The notes: generated by a model not told the origin, from the sequence alone. DNA of 64,000 nucleotides from Inia geoffrensis (GCA_036417435.1 CM070912.1:28818055-28882054), one strand, 5' to 3'. Shown: positions 11,523 to 23,155, counted from the stretch's first letter. Translations and numbers: made by a program.

Positions 11523-11867
11523 ATGATCCTAGCAACTCAAGCTCGTAGTCAGTGGACTTGGTTTCAAAGAATAACACAAGAATTCCACAAGCGCATCTGT
11601 TTGTTCTATACTGGAGTAATAATTTTGCTCCTTGAAATTGCTGTGGTGGCCTTTTTTGCTGATCATTTACCTTTCTCCCTCTCAATGACAATTATTGCTT
11701 CCGGCATTGTTTTTATCCTCATTTCTGGAGGGATGGTTTTGTATGGATTATGCCGAAACTCAGAATACGCCCCTCTTCGACCAGAAGAATCAGTGCGACA
11801 TCGAACTTCCCAGGGTCATCGTGAGGATTTTGAAGCAGAGGCAGCAACAATCAGCACCTGGCTATGA
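11523..11867 (+). CDS. BCAR4: BCAR4-like two-transmembrane protein, unit 2 copy
   Basis: Encodes 114 residues in one exon. The N-terminal tail holds QWTWFQRITQE (residues 10-20). A hydrophobic helix spans about 25-46, a short loop DHLPFS 47-52, a second helix about 53-76, and a charged 38-residue tail follows. The ATG at 11523 is chosen over an upstream in-frame ATG (11406). A pyrimidine-rich cag acceptor ends at 11510, unit 3 has the same acceptor-to-ATG distance of 12 nt, and A is at -3. Compared with unit 3, the paralog's TGA stop reads TGG here and the protein runs two codons further. BCAR4 is known as a transcript linked to anti-estrogen resistance in human cells and as an oocyte-expressed coding gene in cattle. 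The name rests on position, size and topology, not on an alignment. Membrane location is inferred. Confidence 0.72.
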   Translation: MILATQARSQWTWFQRITQEFHKRICLFYTGVIILLLEIAVVAFFADHLPFSLSMTIIASGIVFILISGGMVLYGLCRNSEYAPLRPEESVRHRTSQGHREDFEAEAATISTWL

Positions 11868-11932
11868 TATATTAAACCCAGATATCATTGGGTCTTTTAA
11901 CTTTCTGAAAGTTCCTTGAGTATTAAAGCAGA

Positions 11933-11938
11933 AATAAA
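11933..11938 (+). terminator. BCAR4: Poly(A) signal AATAAA of the unit 2 BCAR4 copy
   Basis: AATAAA lies 66 nt past the stop codon in a block (aaataaactctggctt) shared with unit 3. In unit 1 the same block reads aaattaaacctagctt. Confidence 0.7.
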
Positions 11939-12390
11939 CTCTGGCTTCTAAAAGATTTTGTTATCAGAGTTTGGAATGTACTTGTTCTTTCTTGCCTGTA
12001 TGGAATCTTTCTTCCTGCAGAAGTCTTCTCTCTCAAATTCTTGTTGGAACTAGTTTTGTCCTGCTTGTTTCTGCAGCTCCCAACCTTCTGGTTCTCTTCC
12101 TACTATCACTGAAGGTCCAGCCACTGCCTCTCATCTGGGTCTACAAAACATGACCGTGGAGGTGGGTATCTTGTCATAAGTGCTACTTGTGAGACCCCTA
12201 GAACACCACTGCAGGCACCTCATTCCCTCCTCACACATCCCTCCTCACCACATATACCTCACCTATCATTCCTGATTTCTCTCCTTCCCCTCACATGACA
12301 ATTTTTGACTGTGATGGAGCTCTCCCACCCTTTGCTTAGGTCTCCTCACTCTCTCACAGTGCCTTCACCTTCTTCTTGTCCCATTTGGGC
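11939..12390 (+). other. Unit 2 downstream flank, no gene
   Basis: Matches the 3' flank in unit 3 (21834-22345). Contains pyrimidine-rich sequence only; frames are not conserved. Confidence 0.5.
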
Positions 12391-12510
12391 TTCTTTTTGT
12401 TTTTTTGGCTGTGCCGTGCAGCATGCAGGATCTTCCCTGACCAGGGATGGAACCTGTCCCCCCTGTGGTGGAAGCACAGAGTCTTAACCACTGGACCGCC
12501 AGGGAAGTCC
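12391..12510 (-). mobile_element. CHR-type SINE (medium class), antisense
   Basis: T-rich left end, body containing ttccctgaccagggatgg and reverse-complemented head ccgccagggaagtcc. Confidence 0.88.
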
Positions 12511-12521
12511 TGGGCTGCTGC

Positions 12522-12738
12522 TTTTTTTTTTTTTTTTTTTTTTTTTTTGCAGTACACGGGCCTCACTGTTGTGGCCTCTCCCATCGCGGAGCACAGGCTC
12601 TGGATGCGCAGGCTCAGCGGCCATGGCTCACGGGCCCAGACGCTCCGCGGCATGTGGGATCCTCCCAGACCGGGGCATGAACCCGTGTCCCCTGCATCGG
12701 CAGGCGGACTCTCAACAACTGCGCCACCAGGGAAGCCC
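12522..12738 (-). mobile_element. CHR-type SINE (short class), antisense
   Basis: Long T-run, then gcagtacacgggcc and on to ccaccagggaagccc. The flanks repeat tgggctgctgc / tgggctgcttc. Confidence 0.92.
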
Positions 12739-12744
12739 CTGGGC

Positions 12745-13313
12745 TGCTTCTTGATGTCCAAGAAAACCAGAGCCAGGAATTAGTTAAAGCAGTAAGATCA
12801 CTGTTTACTCAGGACCTATTGCAACAGGGGAGAGAGAAGAGACCTCAGCATAGAGCTGGGCTCAATTCTGAATACGAAATGGTCAAGTGGGGACTTATAG
12901 CCCAGGAGAAGGGGGCGGGAGTGGTCACTGGATAGAAAATTACTGAGGAAACACTAGGTGTGTGTGTGTTGGGTGGCTGTGGGGAGGTGGTGATTCTGGC
13001 TAAACCGACCTAACAGGATTCTTGCAGAAGGCAGGCTAAGGTGATCAGGCATCACCTGGGGGTGGGGGGGTGGGGGGTAGGGAAATGCGGAATTTGATCT
13101 GCTGTCAAGGGTGGCGGTTTCTCACTAAACTGACTTAGCAAGATTCCTACTCAAATTGGGTGATGCAAAGACCAACACAGAAATGCAGAATTCGAGTCCT
13201 GGTTGGGAAGAGGACTCAGAGGAGCCTTTGGTCAAGGAGAGACACTTTGTCATTAGGAATACCCCTAATTTTTTGTCCCTTCTAACCCTCCAGGCCTGGG
13301 GATATCAGAACTC
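12745..13313. mobile_element. Unassigned insertion private to unit 2, LTR-like
   Basis: About 0.57 kb with no counterpart in units 1 or 3, which join directly across this point. It is G/C-richer than its surroundings and holds a G-run cluster at 13057-13082. Style and length suggest an LTR, but I could not define TG...CA ends or a TSD, so class and orientation are open. No ORF is supported. Confidence 0.45.
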
Positions 13314-14734
13314 CACTTAAGCTACCCACTGTGTACATGACTCTATAGAGTAGAGCAAGTCATGCCAAAATGTCGACTGGCTTCTTTTAAAATCACAATC
13401 ACTGCCTCAGAGGGCACTGCCCACTTCTGTTCCACCTTTTTGAGGTGTCTCCCACTCCTTCAGCCCTAATGGAGAGTGAAACCTTGTTAATATAACTGAC
13501 CAAAGAGAAGTTTTTTCTCCCTCAACAGATGTGTGGGGTTCCCACAATGAAATGATGACTTATGCCACCTACTCACTTAATCACCTTACAAATCACTCCA
13601 GTGCACCAGCCCTACCCGACAACCCTGAGTGCCTCACTCTGGAATACGGAGGGAGAGCCCAGAAACTAGGACCTTTGAGGAATGTTTCTGGCATGATCGG
13701 CAAACTTGAAGGATTTTGGAGGATGTAGAAACAGTGCAGAGAGCAGCACACAGAAAAAATATTTTTCAACTTGCATTTAACATTTTGGACATGTAGGAAT
13801 CACAGTGTATAAATGGAGTAAGTATAGAGTGTTATAAAGCATCACTTAAAAAAACAAAACAAAAACAGCAAGAGCTCTTGGAAATCAAAAATTAGGGCAA
13901 AAATTCAAAATCCAATATTTTTGTATCATACAGGTGAGGGGATAAAGTGAAGAAGAATCATTTACAATGAAAAATACTGGAAACAAGTCCAGTAATTTTT
14001 TTAAAGACGCAATAAAATAATATAAAGAAACATTTTACCATCCCTGAACTGATGTCAAAAAGAAGTAAACATAATAGGAAATTGCCGTTAAGGTGATTGT
14101 TTCTGAGTGGTGGGGTAAGTAATGAACTTTGTTTCTAGTTGAATTTTTTTGGATTTTCCCAAAGTTTCACTAAGGCTTTTTTATTACGTGGTAGTAAAAA
14201 AAACCTAAATGGTTTAAAAAATAAAATTGCATATATGTATGTACATATATATACATACATACATCTACATATATAGATAGATAGATCTATCTATCTCAGC
14301 TGCTCAGTGAAACATTACAGGAAATGAAAATATACTCCCCCCAAAAGTGGTAAGGAGCTAGAAGATGGTACCCAGTTTTTCTGCTGACATCGCATACAGA
14401 CCATTCCTTGGTATTGTTTTAAACACAACCATAAACTCTTTGTCTTGGCTTTTCCACCACTGAAATGGGGAAACATCCCCATGATATTTTTGAAATATCT
14501 TGCACTTCTGAAATGGAAGTTCTGTAAGAGAATATATTCAAAGCCCAGCAACTCCTGAACATAAGGATGATTGGTTTTCTGATCATCTTTTCTCAAATAT
14601 ATAGGATTTAAAATTTTTAATCTATATTTCCAGTCTATGTGTATTCAAGTTTTTGTCAATGAAATTTCCTTTTCAGTAAAACATAGTAAACTGGCATTTA
14701 TCCTATCTCTTTAATTTCCTAAATGATTTGTAGT
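13314..14734 (+). other. Unit 2 stretch without a gene
   Basis: Matches 2960-5000 and 22420-24430 once private insertions are removed. It includes an AT-rich simple run at about 14225-14300 (tatatacatacatacat, then tagatagatagat). No conserved frame. Confidence 0.5.
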
Positions 14735-15170
14735 GGCCCCAAACTGGAAACAACCTGATATAAGTAAGAAAACGGATAAACCAACAGTGATATATCCATA
14801 CCTTGCAATATTTTTCAAAAAGGAACAAGCTACAGATACTCAAAACAATACAGATGAATCACAAAATAATCATCCTAAAAAAACAAAACAGAAAAGATGA
14901 CATATTTGATACTGTTTACATAAAATGCAAAGTGATTTTTAGAAACAGAAAGCAAATCCAGCTTTTGCTTGAATATAGGAGGGAGGGAGGCATGGATTAC
15001 AAGGGGACATAAGGAAACTTTGGGGGCAATGGATATGTTTATCTTACTTGTGCTGATGCTTTCATAGATATACACATATGTCAAAACTCATTGAACTTTA
15101 CACTTTAAATTTGTGCTGTTTTTTTATACCTCATTTATACTTCCATGAAGCTGTGAATAAATAAACAGAG
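14735..15170 (+). mobile_element. L1 3' fragment shared by all three units (unit 2)
   Basis: The counterpart of 5005-5450, diverged by substitutions and small indels. Its presence in all units dates it before the triplication. Confidence 0.75.
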
Positions 15171-15182
15171 TAAATGATTTTT

Positions 15183-15383
15183 GATTTTTAGCCGTACGCG
15201 GGCCTCTCACTGTTGTGGCCTCTCCCGTTGCGTAGCACAGGCTCCGGACGCGCAGGCTCAGTGGCCATGGCTCAACGGGCCCAGCCGCTCCTCGGCATGT
15301 GGGATCTTCCCAGACCGGGGCACGAACCCGTGTCCCTCTCATCGGCAGGCGGACTCTCAACCACTGCGCCACCAGGGAAGCCC
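15183..15383 (-). mobile_element. CHR-type SINE (short class), antisense
   Basis: Body from ccgtacgcgggcctctcac to ccaccagggaagccc, flanked by agagtaaatgatttt on both sides. Unit 1 (about 5465) and unit 3 (about 24885) are uninterrupted here. Confidence 0.92.
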
Positions 15384-17297
15384 AGAGTAAATGATTTTAA
15401 GTTGTGTTTCCCCAACCTTTGCTGATATGAAGAAGCCCCTGGTGCCGTGGAAAGTCCACGCTCCTGGTCCCACTGCCGGAACCTCCATGAAGCACCAGGT
15501 GAACTGTGCTTTCAACAAGGGTCCCGGGAATTCTCAGGCTCAGGGCAGCTGGGAAACCCTGGTACAAATTGGGTGGCAGCTGAGAAGGAGGCTTCCCTCA
15601 TCTTGACCAAACTATCATCAGGTGAAGCCAAATGAAACCACCACCATTCACAGCTCAGGGGGCAAAACAAATGATCGTTTCCTAGGCTTTATTCATGACA
15701 CATTATCCTTAACCACCGTATAACAGGTGTTTGTCGCCAGTCTCTCCTTTAAGAAGTTTCTCAGTCCCCCAGCATCTTCTATCATTGGATGAATTGGGAG
15801 AAAGCTAAGCTGATAGGTGAAAATGGCTCTCCATAGAATCCATGTTATTGCAATTATCCAATCAAGATTCTGTCTCCTAGAAAAGAAACACAAAATGCTG
15901 TGCTTAGCATTTCACCTTGAAGGGTGTTTGCTGGTTTCTGTTGTGAAAGAGCTGCATTTAATGCCAGGTAAAGCACGCTACAATTTTTTTAATACTTAGA
16001 AGTAGTGATGTGATTGGAAGTCATTAAGAATGCTCTTTTTCTTATGACTAGGTAAGGTCAGGGATATCTTTTGAGATTCACAGAGCATTGCAATTCCTCA
16101 GATGTAGGTTTTCTGTCATGCCCTTTCTCAATTTTTCTATTTTTTTTCTTAATTTGTGGTATTCTTTGTATGTAATGGATTTTAACTCTTTGTCTTCCCC
16201 ACATTGAAAATAGATTCATCCCATCCTGTCACTTTAACTTCATCTCTAGTGTTTTTTTTTTTTCTTTATGGCAGCTGTGCTAATTTTTTTCAGTAAAAAC
16301 TTGAACTTTTTTCTTTATTTAGCAAGATTGAAATTACACAAAACATGTGTTCAACCTAGGAATTGAAAAAAAAGTTTTTTAAACATTGGAAATGGAGGAG
16401 GAATTTAATATGGAAAAATCTAAAATTAACCAATTGGAAAGCAAACACTATGGTTAATGGATACAACTAAAAGCTGGTTTTTCGAAAAGGAAATTATTCT
16501 CTTTGGAAATAGGTGAACACTGTCGAGTCAATAAAAAACTTAGTTATTATGAATAAGACAAGAAATATTGTACACAAAAATTATTAAAAAGATAATGAAC
16601 AACTTCATACCTATAGACTTGACATGTTAGGTTACATGAATAATTTTCTGGAAAACAGACGTTACCAAAATTAAATTTAGAAAGGACAGAAACTCCAAAC
16701 AGCCCATTTTCTTCAAAGAATTTTAAAAGTTGGTCACACATTCACCTAGGGATGGCCTGAGGAGCTGATTCCTTTGAGGTGCTGGAAAGCTTTTCAATTA
16801 TTTTACAAAGGTGGATTTACCCTAGTCTCAGCACCCATAAAAATCCCCATGACAAAACTGGGGCCTTGTTTAAGTTTAAAACATAACATGTAAAAATTCC
16901 TAACAACACAAGTAAATAAATTCCTACCTTTTAAAAAAAAACTTAGTCATAATAGTTTTCATTCACAAAAGTTTAAATAATCAAAAGATTGCTTACCCAC
17001 ACTTTATTTAGATGCAGCAAATTATTTGTTCATGACTGTGGTACATGTGTACATAATTATCATTATTATTTGAATGATTTGAAAGTTGTAGACTTCATAA
17101 CATTTCGCCCTTAAACACTTGAACTTACATTTTCTACATATAAGAGCATTCTCCTACAATAACTCACTTACGTGCAGGACAATTATTGAATAGTTTTAAT
17201 ATGATCAGGATGCTTATGAGGGTTTATTTCAGGAACAGAGGTGAATCCAAATTGGGAAAGTCATCAAATGTCATTGTACTAGTAAAAAAAGAACAGA
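15384..17297 (+). other. Unit 2 stretch with the conserved agcaccaggt block
   Basis: Bases 15425-15630 and 15770-15900 are well kept between units. No frame survives in all three, and no RNA gene or named repeat was recognised. Confidence 0.5.
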
Positions 17298-17514
17298 GGG
17301 CCTCCCCGGTGGCGCAGTGGTTGAGAGTCCGCCTGCCGATGCAAGGGACACGGGTTCGTGCCCTGGTCCGGGAAGATCCCACATGCTGTGGAGCGGCTGG
17401 GCCCGTGAGCCATGGCCGCTGAGCCTGTGCGTCCAGAGCCTGGGCTCCGCAACGGGAGAGGCCACAATGGTGAGAGGCCCGCGTACCGCCAAAAAAAAAA
17501 AAAAAAAAAAAAAA
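17298..17514 (+). mobile_element. CHR-type SINE (short class)
   Basis: From gggcctccccggtggcgcag to a long A-run. Units 1 (about 7895) and 3 (about 27010) have the flanking aaagcagaaag text without a SINE. Confidence 0.92.
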
Positions 17515-18291
17515 GCAGAAAGTCCCATTTACCAGCAAATGCTGAGAATGTATTTGAAAAAATTCCCTAGAAATTTTCATCACGGTTTGTCAAGGAAGAA
17601 TAGAAATGTTCTCTAAATGTGCGAGAGAGAATCAGCTTTTGTCAAAGAGCATGAGAAATGAACAGAGGGTCTCCGAGAAATGTAATATACACAGTTCTGT
17701 GGTGTCCAGTGTTCTTGAGATCTTCAATTTCTTTGATCCCAAGGACCATAACATTTTTGGAGGACAATTCTGTCTTTCATTGTATATTAAGTTGACTTCT
17801 AAAACAGTTCATCATAAATTAGATTATTCACAATGGATGCTTTGACATATTATAAATGTTGATGTTTCAAAGTAACTGCTACACCACTTTCAAACGAATG
17901 CATTGAATTTGAATCTTTAGCGCCATCAACTGTTTGAAATATACATGAACTGAGCTCTTCATCAACAATCTGAAACTTCACATCATTCCTTTTTCTTCAA
18001 CTTGTTTTTTATTCCATGCACTCCCACCTAGAGCTGTGTCCTAATGTAATACGTTATGCCTTAAATCTTTTTTGATCAACATATCATGGTTCTCTGCAGT
18101 AAGAGTGTGTATGTAAGCCTAAATTTAAAATTTTTTTGACTGTAAGACTCTAGGTGTTAAGTTTCTTCTAAGTTACAAATACAATTAGTATACATGTGAT
18201 CAAAACAATGTACTACAAATCGTGTTATTAATATGAAAAGGACACTTGGTAAGGGCTTCATTTTCAATGATGTAATAATATGTTCTTTCTT
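17515..18291 (+). other. Unit 2 distal stretch without a gene
   Basis: Collinear with 7895-8660 and 27015-28680. Contains the landmark at 17732. No conserved frame. Confidence 0.5.
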
Positions 18292-18532
18292 TTTTAAAAA
18301 TATTTATTTGTTTATTTTTATTTTTGGCTGCGTCAGATCTTCGCTGCGGCACGCGGGATTCTCTGTTGCAGCACACAGGCTTCTCTCTAGTTGTGGCCCA
18401 CGTGCTCAGTATGTGGCGTGTGGACTTAGTTGCCCCGTGGCATGTGGGATCTTAGTTCCCTGACCAGGGATCGAACCCACGTCCCCTGCATTGGAAGGTG
18501 GATTCTTAACCACTGGACCATCAGGGAAGTCC
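18292..18532 (-). mobile_element. CHR-type SINE (long class), antisense
   Basis: Bounded by a TSD of about 18 bp, taatatgttctttctttt (18273-18291) and taatatgttctttcttta (18533-18551). Tail of TTTA repeats at left and head at right. Confidence 0.93.
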
Positions 18533-20077
18533 CTAATATGTTCTTTCTTTAACATGTTCTTTCTTTTTTTCTTTTCCCTTTTTAAAATTCACGTTTACAT
18601 AGAGAATTCTCACTGCTAGGATGAGACCAATTTCAGCCTCATTACACTTCTTGCTTTTATTTTTCACAAACGAAAGAAACTTGTTCACACATATAGAAAG
18701 ATGGGAATGTATAGTGATGTCACTTGATATATTTTGGACACCTTCAAGGTTACATGCAGAAATCACAAAATGATCTTTTATCGGGTTATTTTTCCTGAGC
18801 TGAAAACTTCATTGATCCCTCCAGTTTTTAACAGCAAAAAAAAAAAAAAAAAGTGACTTCTGCTTGTAAAGCTATTTGTTACCCAGTATTAGTCATTTAT
18901 TAAGATAGATGTCCACATTTTGAACTGTGCCTGCATTTGGTGCCCTGGATATTTTTTTAATACCTACCCTGATGCAATGCACCACAGCAAGACAAATACG
19001 AGAGGGATGATTTTCCTCTGAAGAGGGAGAAGGGCACCTGCCAAATGGATGCCCTGATTGCAGGCAGAGCAGCTGTAGGAAGGACAACAGGGGGCTGAGA
19101 ACGTGGAGCTTGATGGAGCTTTCCAAACATGAATGGATGGTCTTTGTGTCCCTTGAGGGTACCTGTGGGTTCATTTGAAGACCACTGTTCTAGACAATGT
19201 AATAAAATAGGAAAACAAAATAGTAAAATGATTGGAAAAATTATTCCTATGACTGTATACCTAGAGAATCCAGGATTCAAGTGAAGAGTTTTAGAATTAG
19301 TGCAACAAATTTAAATGGCTGGTGATAAACAATGGTATACAACTTTAGTAGTTTTCTTTTATGGCAGTAATTGCCAGTTAGAAATAGAATGGATAAAATT
19401 CTCAATCATTATATAAAGTTAATCATGTCATTTGATATAATTATGTAGTTGTGTTATACACAGAAGCATAAATATTAAATAAGAAATGAGCATAAAACAG
19501 TAATGAGGACTAGAAAGGTGAACTCAGTAGTGAGCCCTTCCTGAAAAGGAAGACTTCTTATACAATATAATATATTTCTAAGAAATTGTTTCTGTCACAA
19601 TTTTAGTTATAAGCCCTGACTTTTCTTCCTGTGCCAGAGAAGTCTAACAGACAGGTTGCTGAGGAATAGTTTCAACGAGATCACAAAATGGGATCTAAAT
19701 CAGTACAATTTGGGACTGGCAAAAGACTAGATGTAAAAAGAAGATAGGGTGTCAAAACACATCTTGTAGTATAGAGTTATTTAATATGATAGGGGTAGCA
19801 GGATTTCAAAATAATGTGCAAGGATGAAATATTCCGTAAATGGTAGAGGACTACTTGGCTATTCATTTAGGGGGGAATATAGAGTTCCTTTACATGCAAA
19901 AGTACAAAAATTGTCAATGGATTAAAATGAATGCCATAGTTATTAAAATGTAACGCTTTATAATCTTGAGGTGGGGTATGCCTCTTAAGTGTTTCTTGAA
20001 ATGTAACAAAATGTGCCAGCGCCAGGATTTGTTGATCAAGTGGACTATATACCTCAGAAACTAAAGATTAATAATAA
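18533..20077 (+). other. End of unit 2 and start of unit 3, no gene
   Basis: 18590-19360 matches 8660-9360 and 10000-10100 in unit 1. 19410-19800 has no counterpart in unit 1, where a SINE head sits. From 19800 the sequence matches 10218 onward. An A-run lies at 18837-18852. Confidence 0.5.
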
Positions 20078-20490
20078 GGGACTTCCCAGGTGGTCCAGTG
20101 GTTAAGACTTTGCCTTCCAATGCAGGGGGTTGGGGTTCGATCCCTGGTTGGGGAGCTAAGATCCCACGTGCCTCGTGGCCAAAAAACCAAAACATAAAAC
20201 AGAAGCAGGGGCTTCCCTGGTGGCGCAGTGGTTGAGAGTCAGCCTGCCGATGCAGGGGACACGGGTTCGTGCCCCAGTCTGGGAGGATCCCACATGCCGC
20301 GGAGCGGCTGGGCCCGTGAGCCATGGCCGCTGAGCCTGTGTGTCTGGAGCCTGTGCTCCGCAACCAGAGAGGCCACAATAGTGAGAGGCCCGTGTACCGC
20401 AAAAAAAAAAAAAAAAATCAGAAGCAATATTGTAACAAATTCACTAAAGACTTTAAAAATGGCCATCAAAAAAATCTTTTAAAAATGATT
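20078..20490 (+). mobile_element. CHR-type SINE (medium class), split by a younger SINE
   Basis: Head and body at 20078-20207 (ggacttcccaggtggtccag to cctcgtggccaaaaaacc). The rest is at 20417-20490 (cagaagcaatattgtaac and on). An uninterrupted sister at 22965-23155 shows the same text joined, which proves the nesting. Confidence 0.92.
20208..20416 (+). mobile_element. CHR-type SINE (short class), nested
   Basis: From ggcttccctggtggcgcag to an A-run. It sits inside the SINE that begins at 20078 and repeats cagaagca(at/gg) at both edges. Confidence 0.93.
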
Positions 20491-20519
20491 AATAATAATA
20501 ATATAATGATGGGGAGAAG

Positions 20520-20920
20520 TAAATCCCTTGATTCAGTTGAGATCGTGGCTCTTAACCACATGAGTTAGAAATCATGTCCATCATCAGGTGGGTCCTGCAT
20601 GGTCCAGAGACAGCAAGTGGCCCATCTGTCTGCTAAAATGCCAATCAAGACAAGAGTTACCTACTGACTCTTTCCTTAACTCTGCCCCTCCCAAGTGGCC
20701 CTTTGGAAGTCTGGTGAACTCAAGACTCCTCTTCAATTCAGTCAGGCAAGGACAAGAGCATCAGTGGGAAACACCTGGAAGCTTCCTTCAGTCTTGCATG
20801 TTGAACACTGCACTCAGGTCCTCCTTCTGGCAGAGGAGAGGAAAACACAGGTCCCTGTGCTGCAGGTCAAAGTTCCCTTGTTATGTTTTGTCTGGAGTGC
20901 ATGTTGCTTTTAGCACGTAT
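20520..20920 (+). other. Conserved upstream block of BCAR4 unit 3 (possible 5' exons)
   Basis: Near match to 10655-11050, including catcatcaggtgggtcctg at about 20580 and the donor-like caggtgggt. Frames are not conserved. It is a candidate for 5' exons or a promoter of the unit 3 BCAR4 transcript. Confidence 0.4.
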
Positions 20921-21419
20921 TCCATTCCATTCTATTCCATCTGTGTCTAAATTGAATAATGGGGCTCTTGCTTTGTGTTCCATTTCATCTGTATATGATT
21001 AACAATCTTAGGTATACTGCCCAGTAATGTTGATAATCCCATAAAATGCAATGTGTGTTCTGAGTCTTTACATACCTGCTAGCAAACCTCAGGACTACAT
21101 GATATACCCAATTCACTAGTGGTCTCTCTGAAAAGGATCCAGAATTTTGTGATAAATAGCTTCATGAAGATATTGAAAGAAATATTTGAAATAAATAAGG
21201 ATTAAATACCAATCATCCCTGATCTTCTAACAACGTTCCTTGGAAGCCAACTCCCAGGTTGTCTTAATCACTAGCCCTTTGTATTATATCACCAGGACAC
21301 TTTAACTTAGCATGAATGGAATTTGAAACTTCATCTAAAAGCAAAGCCACACGGTCAACCTTTTGATTTATCTGAACTTAACTTTTTTCTTCCTCTAATC
21401 CCTGCAGCTAAAACTCATC

Positions 21420-21764
21420 ATGATCCCATCTTTTCAAGCTAATCGTCAGTGGACCTGGTTTCAAAGAATAACGCAAGAAGAGTTTTCACATAGATTCTGG
21501 ATATGCTTCTATTTGTCCTACGCTGCAACAATAATATTGTTACTCGGCGGTGTTTTGATCACTTTGTTCTCTGGCCATACCCCTTTCTCCCTTGTAAAGA
21601 CAATGATCGTTACCGGCATTGTGTTTTTCTTCCTCACTGGACTGATGTACTTGCATGAAGCCAACAAGATACCAGCTTTCGTACAAGAAAAATTTTCAAG
21701 GAGTAGAAGTGCTCGGGATCCTTGTGAGGCTTTAGGAATGGAGGAACCAACAGTTATCACCTGA
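21420..21764 (+). CDS. BCAR4: BCAR4-like two-transmembrane protein, unit 3 copy
   Basis: Encodes 114 residues in a single exon that begins at 21408 after a pyrimidine-rich tract and cctgcag. The ATG is 12 nt inside the exon with A at -3, exactly as in unit 2. Residues 10-20 are QWTWFQRITQE, identical to the other copy. Helix 1 spans about 26-50, the loop is GHTPFS (52-57), helix 2 spans about 58-78, and a mainly polar tail with an SRSRS stretch follows. The loop motif H-x-P-F-S is shared with unit 2. The C-termini are alignable at DNA level, but this copy stops at a TGA that reads TGG in unit 2. It is a second intact paralog with many replacements, so expression or dosage may differ. The gene name rests on synteny and architecture. 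Confidence 0.72.
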   Translation: MIPSFQANRQWTWFQRITQEEFSHRFWICFYLSYAATIILLLGGVLITLFSGHTPFSLVKTMIVTGIVFFFLTGLMYLHEANKIPAFVQEKFSRSRSARDPCEALGMEEPTVIT

Positions 21765-21827
21765 TTGTAATACTATCTTAAACCTGGAAATCCTTGGGAC
21801 TTGGGACAATTAAAAGGTTTAAATAGA

Positions 21828-21833
21828 AATAAA
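21828..21833 (+). terminator. BCAR4: Poly(A) signal AATAAA of the unit 3 BCAR4 copy
   Basis: AATAAA lies 64 nt past the stop codon, within the same aaataaactctggctt block as in unit 2. Confidence 0.7.
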
Positions 21834-22964
21834 CTCTGGCTTTGAAAAAGCTTGTTTGATTTTGGAATGTTTCTGTTCCCTATTGCCTCTTTGAAATCCT
21901 CTTGCAGAAGCTCCTGTTCTTTCAAGGTTGCACCGGATAAATGAACCAATTTTCTCTTCCCTGTTTCCGCAGCTCGCTTCCAACGATCACCGAAGATCCA
22001 ACTGCTGCCTCTCACTCTGGCTTTTCACGAAACTCCTGCAGATTTTCATGTGCACACAGGTGACCCACCCAAGACCACAGGTGCCCAGCTCATGGCCCTC
22101 TTCACTTGCAATGCCCCGATCTTGTCCATGGTCCTGTCCTGTAACTTTTCATCACTGTTACCTGTGAGTCCCCAGAACATCCCTTCAGACATCCCTTTCT
22201 TGCACCACATAGCCCCTATCATCCTTGGTCAATTTCCCTAGCATCCCTCACCTGACAATTCTCCAATGGGATGGTGTCGTCCACCCTTCTGATGCTGAGG
22301 TCTCCTTACTCTCCCACAGTGCCTCGACTTCTTGTCTCTGTCGGGCTTCCTCTTGGAATTACCTTTTCCTCCCCTTATAACTATACGTGCCTGGTGACAT
22401 GTGAACTTAATTGAACCAAGCTATCCCCCTGTGTACATGAATCCAAGGAGGTAATCACTCAGTAAAGGTGACTGCTTCCCTTCAATCATGATCATTCACC
22501 AGAGGGGAATCACCACTGCCGTCCTGCTTTTCTTATGTGTCCCCAGTCCTACAGTTCAGGCGGGAGGTCGGAAGAGCCTTTCCTAAGTTAACTGGCCAAA
22601 GAAAAACTGTTCCTTCTCCCCTAACATCTAGGGATCCCATAATGAGAACAGTGGCTCAACCTACTCACTATGGAAATCCTGCCATTCAACAAGCCCCACT
22701 CAACAGCCCTGAAGTCCTCACTCTGAAATGAGAAGGGAAAGCCCAGAAACTAGTACCCTCTGGGAATGCCTCTGCGATGACTTGCAAACTCAAAAGACTT
22801 TAGAGGGCACAGAGAGTGCAGGGAGCAGTAAACAGAAATATCTTTCAACTATGTAATTGACATTTTCAGATGCTTAGAACACACTGCATAATAGAAACAA
22901 CAATAGGGTGCTATAAAGGATCCGTAAGAAAAAAGCAGGAGCTCTTGAATTAAAAATGAGAGCA
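21834..22964 (+). other. Unit 3 downstream flank, no gene
   Basis: Collinear with 2030-3900 and 11939-13870 once insertions are removed. No conserved reading frame or RNA gene seen. Confidence 0.5.
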
Positions 22965-23155
22965 GGGACTTCCCTGGCAGTCCAGTGGTTAAGACTTCGC
23001 CTTCCAATGGAGGGGGTGTGGGTTTGATCCCTGGTCAGGGAACTAAGATCCCACATGCCTCGTGGCCAAAAAACCAAAACATAAAAAAACAGAAGCAATA
23101 TTGTAATAAATTCAATAAAGACTTTAAAAATGGTCCACATCAAAAAAAATCTTAA
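22965..23155 (+). mobile_element. CHR-type SINE (medium class)
   Basis: From gggacttccctggcagtcc to ccacatcaaaaaaaatc. It is flanked by aaaatgagagcag on both sides and is the intact sister that explains the split element at 20078. Confidence 0.92.

Larger units (their letters stand above)
10218..19800 (+). repeat. BCAR4 tandem array, unit 2
   Basis: This is the second direct repeat, lying 9.6-9.95 kb after unit 1 by three landmarks. It contains an intact BCAR4 ORF at 11523-11867. The upstream blocks (10655-11080) match unit 3 (20520-20920) closely and unit 1 (840-1140) more weakly. Insertions absent from the matching places in the other units are SINEs at 12391, 12522, 15183, 17298 and 18292 and an LTR-like block at about 12745-13313. 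Sequence between recognised elements is unit-specific A/T-rich DNA with no other gene seen. Confidence 0.8.
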
